64,000 bases of DNA from CAIYUC01 sp963682005. Lineage in GTDB: Bacteria > Bacteroidota > Bacteroidia > Bacteroidales > FEN-979. Position 1 is the stretch's first letter, and every line of letters starts with the position of its first letter. The notes under the pieces were generated by a model. The model was not told the DNA's origin, did no database searches, and worked only from the letters and a program-made list of their open reading frames with translations. Positions 61,289-64,000 of the stretch are shown piece after piece. The stretch covers positions 248,001 through 312,000 of the forward strand of contig OY820914.1 in assembly GCA_963682005.1 (NCBI GenBank), written 5' to 3'. A program made the translations under genes and the position numbers.

Positions 61289-62236
61289 ATGAGTGAAAAA
61301 ATTATCAGCATCGAATCTCATCACCCGTTGGACATCTTTGGGGTGAATGATCAGCACCTTGATATCATGCGGCAGTTTTTTCCCAAGCTGAAAATATTTT
61401 CGCGTGACAATTATATCAAAGCCATCGGTGAGGAAGCAGAATTACTGCTTTTCGAGCAAAAATTCACTTATCTCCTGATGCACCTTGATAAATTCGGAAA
61501 GATCACTAAAAATGACATTTCTCACCTCATGGAGAATGAGATGGCGGAGTTACCCGAAGGAAACGCAATAACTTCGGATGTCCTGGTCCATGGAAAGAAC
61601 GGGATGCTGATCCGTGCGCGAACCATCAACCAGCGAAGGATGGTTAAGAGTGTTGAAGAGAATGACCTTGTTTTTGCGATAGGTCCGGCGGGCACAGGCA
61701 AAACATACACTGCTGTCGCACTTGCCGTGAGAGCCTTAAAGAATAAGGAAATCCAGCGGATCATCCTGACGCGACCAGCTGTTGAAGCCGGGGAAAGCCT
61801 TGGGTTTCTTCCAGGGGATCTGAAGGAAAAGCTGGATCCATACCTTCAGCCTTTATACGATGCGCTCAAAGATATGCTGCCCCCCCAAAAGCTACTGACG
61901 TATATCGAAGACGGAACGATCGAGATCGCCCCCCTTGCATTCATGCGGGGGCGTACCCTCAACAATGCTTTCGCCATTCTTGATGAGGCACAGAATACTA
62001 CTCCCAGCCAGCTTAAAATGTTCCTGACCCGGATGGGCACATCAGCCAAGTTCATTGTCACCGGGGATATTACACAGGTAGACCTACCGAAGCACCAAAC
62101 CTCAGGACTGATCCATGTTCAAAACATCCTCAACGACATCTCCGGTGTGGATTTTGTGTACCTCGACCAGAACGACATCATCCGGCACAAGCTTGTCATC
62201 AGCATCATCAAAGCTTACGGAGATCAAACCAGGTAA
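61289..62236 (+). CDS. phoH: PhoH-family ATPase
   Basis: 315 residues from ATG 61289 (MSEKIISIESHHPLDIFG); the frame runs up to 61235 but the promoter at 61249 lies after that. Walker A is FAIGPAGTGKTYTAVAL near residue 130, and Walker B is AFAILDEAQNTTPSQLKMFLTRMG. The N-terminal KH-like domain of PhoL-type proteins covers ~20-110. The family binds and hydrolyses ATP and is linked to RNA processing and ribosome biogenesis (often beside ybeY elsewhere). The gene is followed 26 bp later by purC, probably on one transcript. Confidence 0.93.
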   Translation: MSEKIISIESHHPLDIFGVNDQHLDIMRQFFPKLKIFSRDNYIKAIGEEAELLLFEQKFTYLLMHLDKFGKITKNDISHLMENEMAELPEGNAITSDVLVHGKNGMLIRARTINQRRMVKSVEENDLVFAIGPAGTGKTYTAVALAVRALKNKEIQRIILTRPAVEAGESLGFLPGDLKEKLDPYLQPLYDALKDMLPPQKLLTYIEDGTIEIAPLAFMRGRTLNNAFAILDEAQNTTPSQLKMFLTRMGTSAKFIVTGDITQVDLPKHQTSGLIHVQNILNDISGVDFVYLDQNDIIRHKLVISIIKAYGDQTR

Positions 62237-62262
62237 TGTTAAACAACTAATACCGTGAACCG

Positions 62263-63225
62263 ATGGAAAATCTGATTGTAAAGACAGACTATCATTTTTC
62301 AGGACAGAAAAGCAAGTATACAGGAAAAGTCCGTGATGTCTACAACATCAATGATAAAATTCTTATAATGATCGCCACCGACAGGATATCCGCATTTGAT
62401 GTGGTATTGCCAAAAGGGATCCCGTACAAAGGACAGGTACTGAACCAGATTGCATCCCGATTCCTCGATGCGACCTCTGATATTTGTCCTAACTGGAAAA
62501 TCTCCACTCCTGACCCCATGGTCACGATTGGAAGATTCTGCAAGCCTTTCCCTGTGGAAATGATTGCACGCGGCTATCTTACCGGAAGTTCCTGGCGAAC
62601 GTATAAAACCGGAAAACGCGAAATTTGCGGTGTCCCAATCCCCGATGGAATGAAAGAACATGAGCGGTTCAACCACCCGATCGTCACTCCAACGACAAAA
62701 GCTGTAGAAGGCCATGATGAAGATATTTCACGTGAAGAGATAATCAGTTCCGGCCTTGTCTCGAAGGAAGATTATGACATCATCGAGAACTATACCCTTT
62801 CACTTTTTAACAGAGGCAGTGAAATGGCTGCCAGCAAGGGATTGATCCTGGTTGATACCAAATATGAATTCGGGAAAGGGTATGATGGTAAAATTTATCT
62901 GATCGATGAGATCCATACCCCTGATTCCTCCAGGTACTTTTACCTTGAAGGATATCAGGAACGGCAGGCTAAAGGAGAGCAACAACGTCAGCTTTCAAAG
63001 GAGTTCGTACGCGAATGGCTTATGGAACACGGATTCCAGGGTAAGGAAGGACAGAAAGTGCCTGAAATGAGTGAACAATTTGTCAACCTTATATCGGAAA
63101 GGTATATTGAACTTTATGAAAACATCATTGGTGAAAAGTTCCAGAAGCCTGAATCCGGTAATGTATTGAAACGAGTGGAACAGAATTGCCAGCAATGGCT
63201 AAAAGAAAACAGCTGGAAATTCTGA
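62263..63225 (+). CDS. purC: SAICAR synthetase (phosphoribosylaminoimidazole-succinocarboxamide synthase)
   Basis: 320 residues. It joins CAIR and aspartate with ATP in purine synthesis. Motifs: [28 protein letters not shown] at the nucleotide site, [21 protein letters not shown], and the C-terminal [30 protein letters not shown] with the SAICAR signature. All are intact. It is probably cotranscribed with phoH and lies 6 bp from the convergent nuclease gene. purA at 50524-51822 is the other purine gene in the window. Confidence 0.96.
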   Translation: MENLIVKTDYHFSGQKSKYTGKVRDVYNINDKILIMIATDRISAFDVVLPKGIPYKGQVLNQIASRFLDATSDICPNWKISTPDPMVTIGRFCKPFPVEMIARGYLTGSSWRTYKTGKREICGVPIPDGMKEHERFNHPIVTPTTKAVEGHDEDISREEIISSGLVSKEDYDIIENYTLSLFNRGSEMAASKGLILVDTKYEFGKGYDGKIYLIDEIHTPDSSRYFYLEGYQERQAKGEQQRQLSKEFVREWLMEHGFQGKEGQKVPEMSEQFVNLISERYIELYENIIGEKFQKPESGNVLKRVEQNCQQWLKENSWKF

Positions 63226-63231
63226 AGTCCC

Positions 63232-64000
63232 TCAATGCTTTCGTATCAACTTCCGGGTTTCCGTTGTTCCTGCGGTATTCAGCATACAAAAGTAGATCCC
63301 TTCGGGACAATCAGAAGCATTCCATGTCACTTCCCAGTGACCGGCCATCATTTTTTTATCCACCAAGGTCTTTACCAGCCTTCCGTTTTCATCAGTTATT
63401 GTAATCCTGACGGGTACATTATTCCCGGAAATATTGAAAGGGATCAATGTTTCGTGATAAAAAGGATTGGGAATATTCGCACCAAGGGATGATCGGATTG
63501 TACCCAAGACTGACGTGGAGTTCGGGTTTCCTGCTTCCACCCAGGCAGTGAAGATCAGGTTTGCAAGGGCATGTGAAGCATTCTTTAGCAGCCGGACAGT
63601 AAAAATCCCGGTCTTCCCCCATAATGCTTCATAATATTCGGATGAACTATGATCCCCAGCTGCAGCCTGGGCATAATCGTCTGCTAAAAGGATGCTATCG
63701 ACCAGCTTATTATTTTCGTACAAATAGGAAAAAATATAATCAGGTACATTGCCGATATAAACAGCTGAATCATCCGGATAGGCAAGCAAATTCTCATAGT
63801 TGTTGATCATCCGCGTTTCATACCTGGAGTGTATTCCATTCTGGCTCTCTGTTTTCCCATCATAATAAGTAGTGATATGAAGGGGTTGATTCCCGTCAGC
63901 AACATAGTGACCAAGATCGGAAGCCACCAGCATTGCTTTGTTGAAATCGTTTCGGCTGAAGCAGGCTTTTAACGTGTCAAATGCAGAAATGGTTGCCCAG
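63232..64000 (-). CDS. Secreted S1/P1-type zinc nuclease with T9SS type A sorting domain (partial, 5' end outside window)
   Basis: The frame stays open to the window edge, so the N-terminus is missing. The visible ~255 residues include SDLGHYVADGNQPLHI, the zinc-ligand motif of S1/P1 nucleases and related phospholipase C (HxxxD and the following QPLH), then NGIHSRYE. They end in a type A sorting domain (NPFYHETLIPFNIS, ITDENGRLVKTLVDKKMMAGHWEVTW, PEGIYFCMLN). It should be exported and attached to or released from the surface, degrading single-stranded nucleic acid or acting on phosphodiesters. The Met at 63933 is internal. Confidence 0.85.
   Translation of the reverse strand, partial: WATISAFDTLKACFSRNDFNKAMLVASDLGHYVADGNQPLHITTYYDGKTESQNGIHSRYETRMINNYENLLAYPDDSAVYIGNVPDYIFSYLYENNKLVDSILLADDYAQAAAGDHSSSEYYEALWGKTGIFTVRLLKNASHALANLIFTAWVEAGNPNSTSVLGTIRSSLGANIPNPFYHETLIPFNISGNNVPVRITITDENGRLVKTLVDKKMMAGHWEVTWNASDCPEGIYFCMLNTAGTTETRKLIRKH

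Overview
The window reads as ordinary chromosome from a member of the Bacteroidota, probably a Bacteroidales-like or environmental lineage. Three things point there. Many secreted proteins end in type IX secretion (T9SS) C-terminal sorting domains. Genes are preceded by the Bacteroidota -7 promoter element TAnnTTTG rather than by Shine-Dalgarno sequences. Gene orders are typical of the phylum: CBS protein - Omp85-like - nadK - DUF6089 - uppS - bamA - two Skp/OmpH genes, rimP-nusA-infB, and SAM hydrolase / phoH / purC. There is no rRNA, one tRNA (Gln), and no phage, transposase, integrase or CRISPR array.

Layout. 1-4.4 kb: the 3' end of a DsbD-like thiol:disulfide protein, a secreted seven-repeat FG-GAP/VCBS protein, an M20 dipeptidase, and intergenic DNA rich in palindromic and tandem repeats. 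4.4-10.7 kb: central metabolism (sucA, sucB, nadB, a gamma-carbonic anhydrase). 10.8-20.5 kb: a long minus-strand envelope block with two Skp-like chaperones, BamA, UppS, a DUF6089 barrel, NadK, a second short Omp85-like protein, a CBS protein and RsgA. 20.7-28.1 kb: a cupin, a PrsW-like membrane protein, DprA, a MurG-like glycosyltransferase, Lgt and a large DUF2723/TMEM260-type membrane protein. 28.2 kb: tRNA-Gln.

28.5-44.6 kb is the most distinctive region. A lone LuxR-type response regulator is divergent from a 9-kb gene for a 3,007-residue SprB-like surface protein. Four co-directional genes follow: a cohesin/Ig-like T9SS protein, a four-cohesin protein with a C-terminal dockerin-like module and no sorting domain, a cohesin-like T9SS protein, and a 73-residue protein with a PID-CTERM-like tail. 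A strong symmetric terminator closes the set. I infer a surface-assembly locus in which a gliding-adhesin-type filament, cohesin-like modules and dockerin-like modules are made together. The 21 SprB-type repeats alternate strictly between two subtypes, carry four cysteines each, and contain only two lysines in about 1,727 residues.

44.7-64 kb is mostly housekeeping: an exported 1-Cys peroxiredoxin, rimP-nusA-infB behind an attenuator-like hairpin, purA with a Fur-family gene, a RelA/SpoT enzyme, a T9SS type-B protein, lepA with an apparently leaderless GTG start, an outer-membrane barrel, a SAM hydrolase divergent from phoH-purC, and the 3' part of a secreted S1/P1-type nuclease running off the window.
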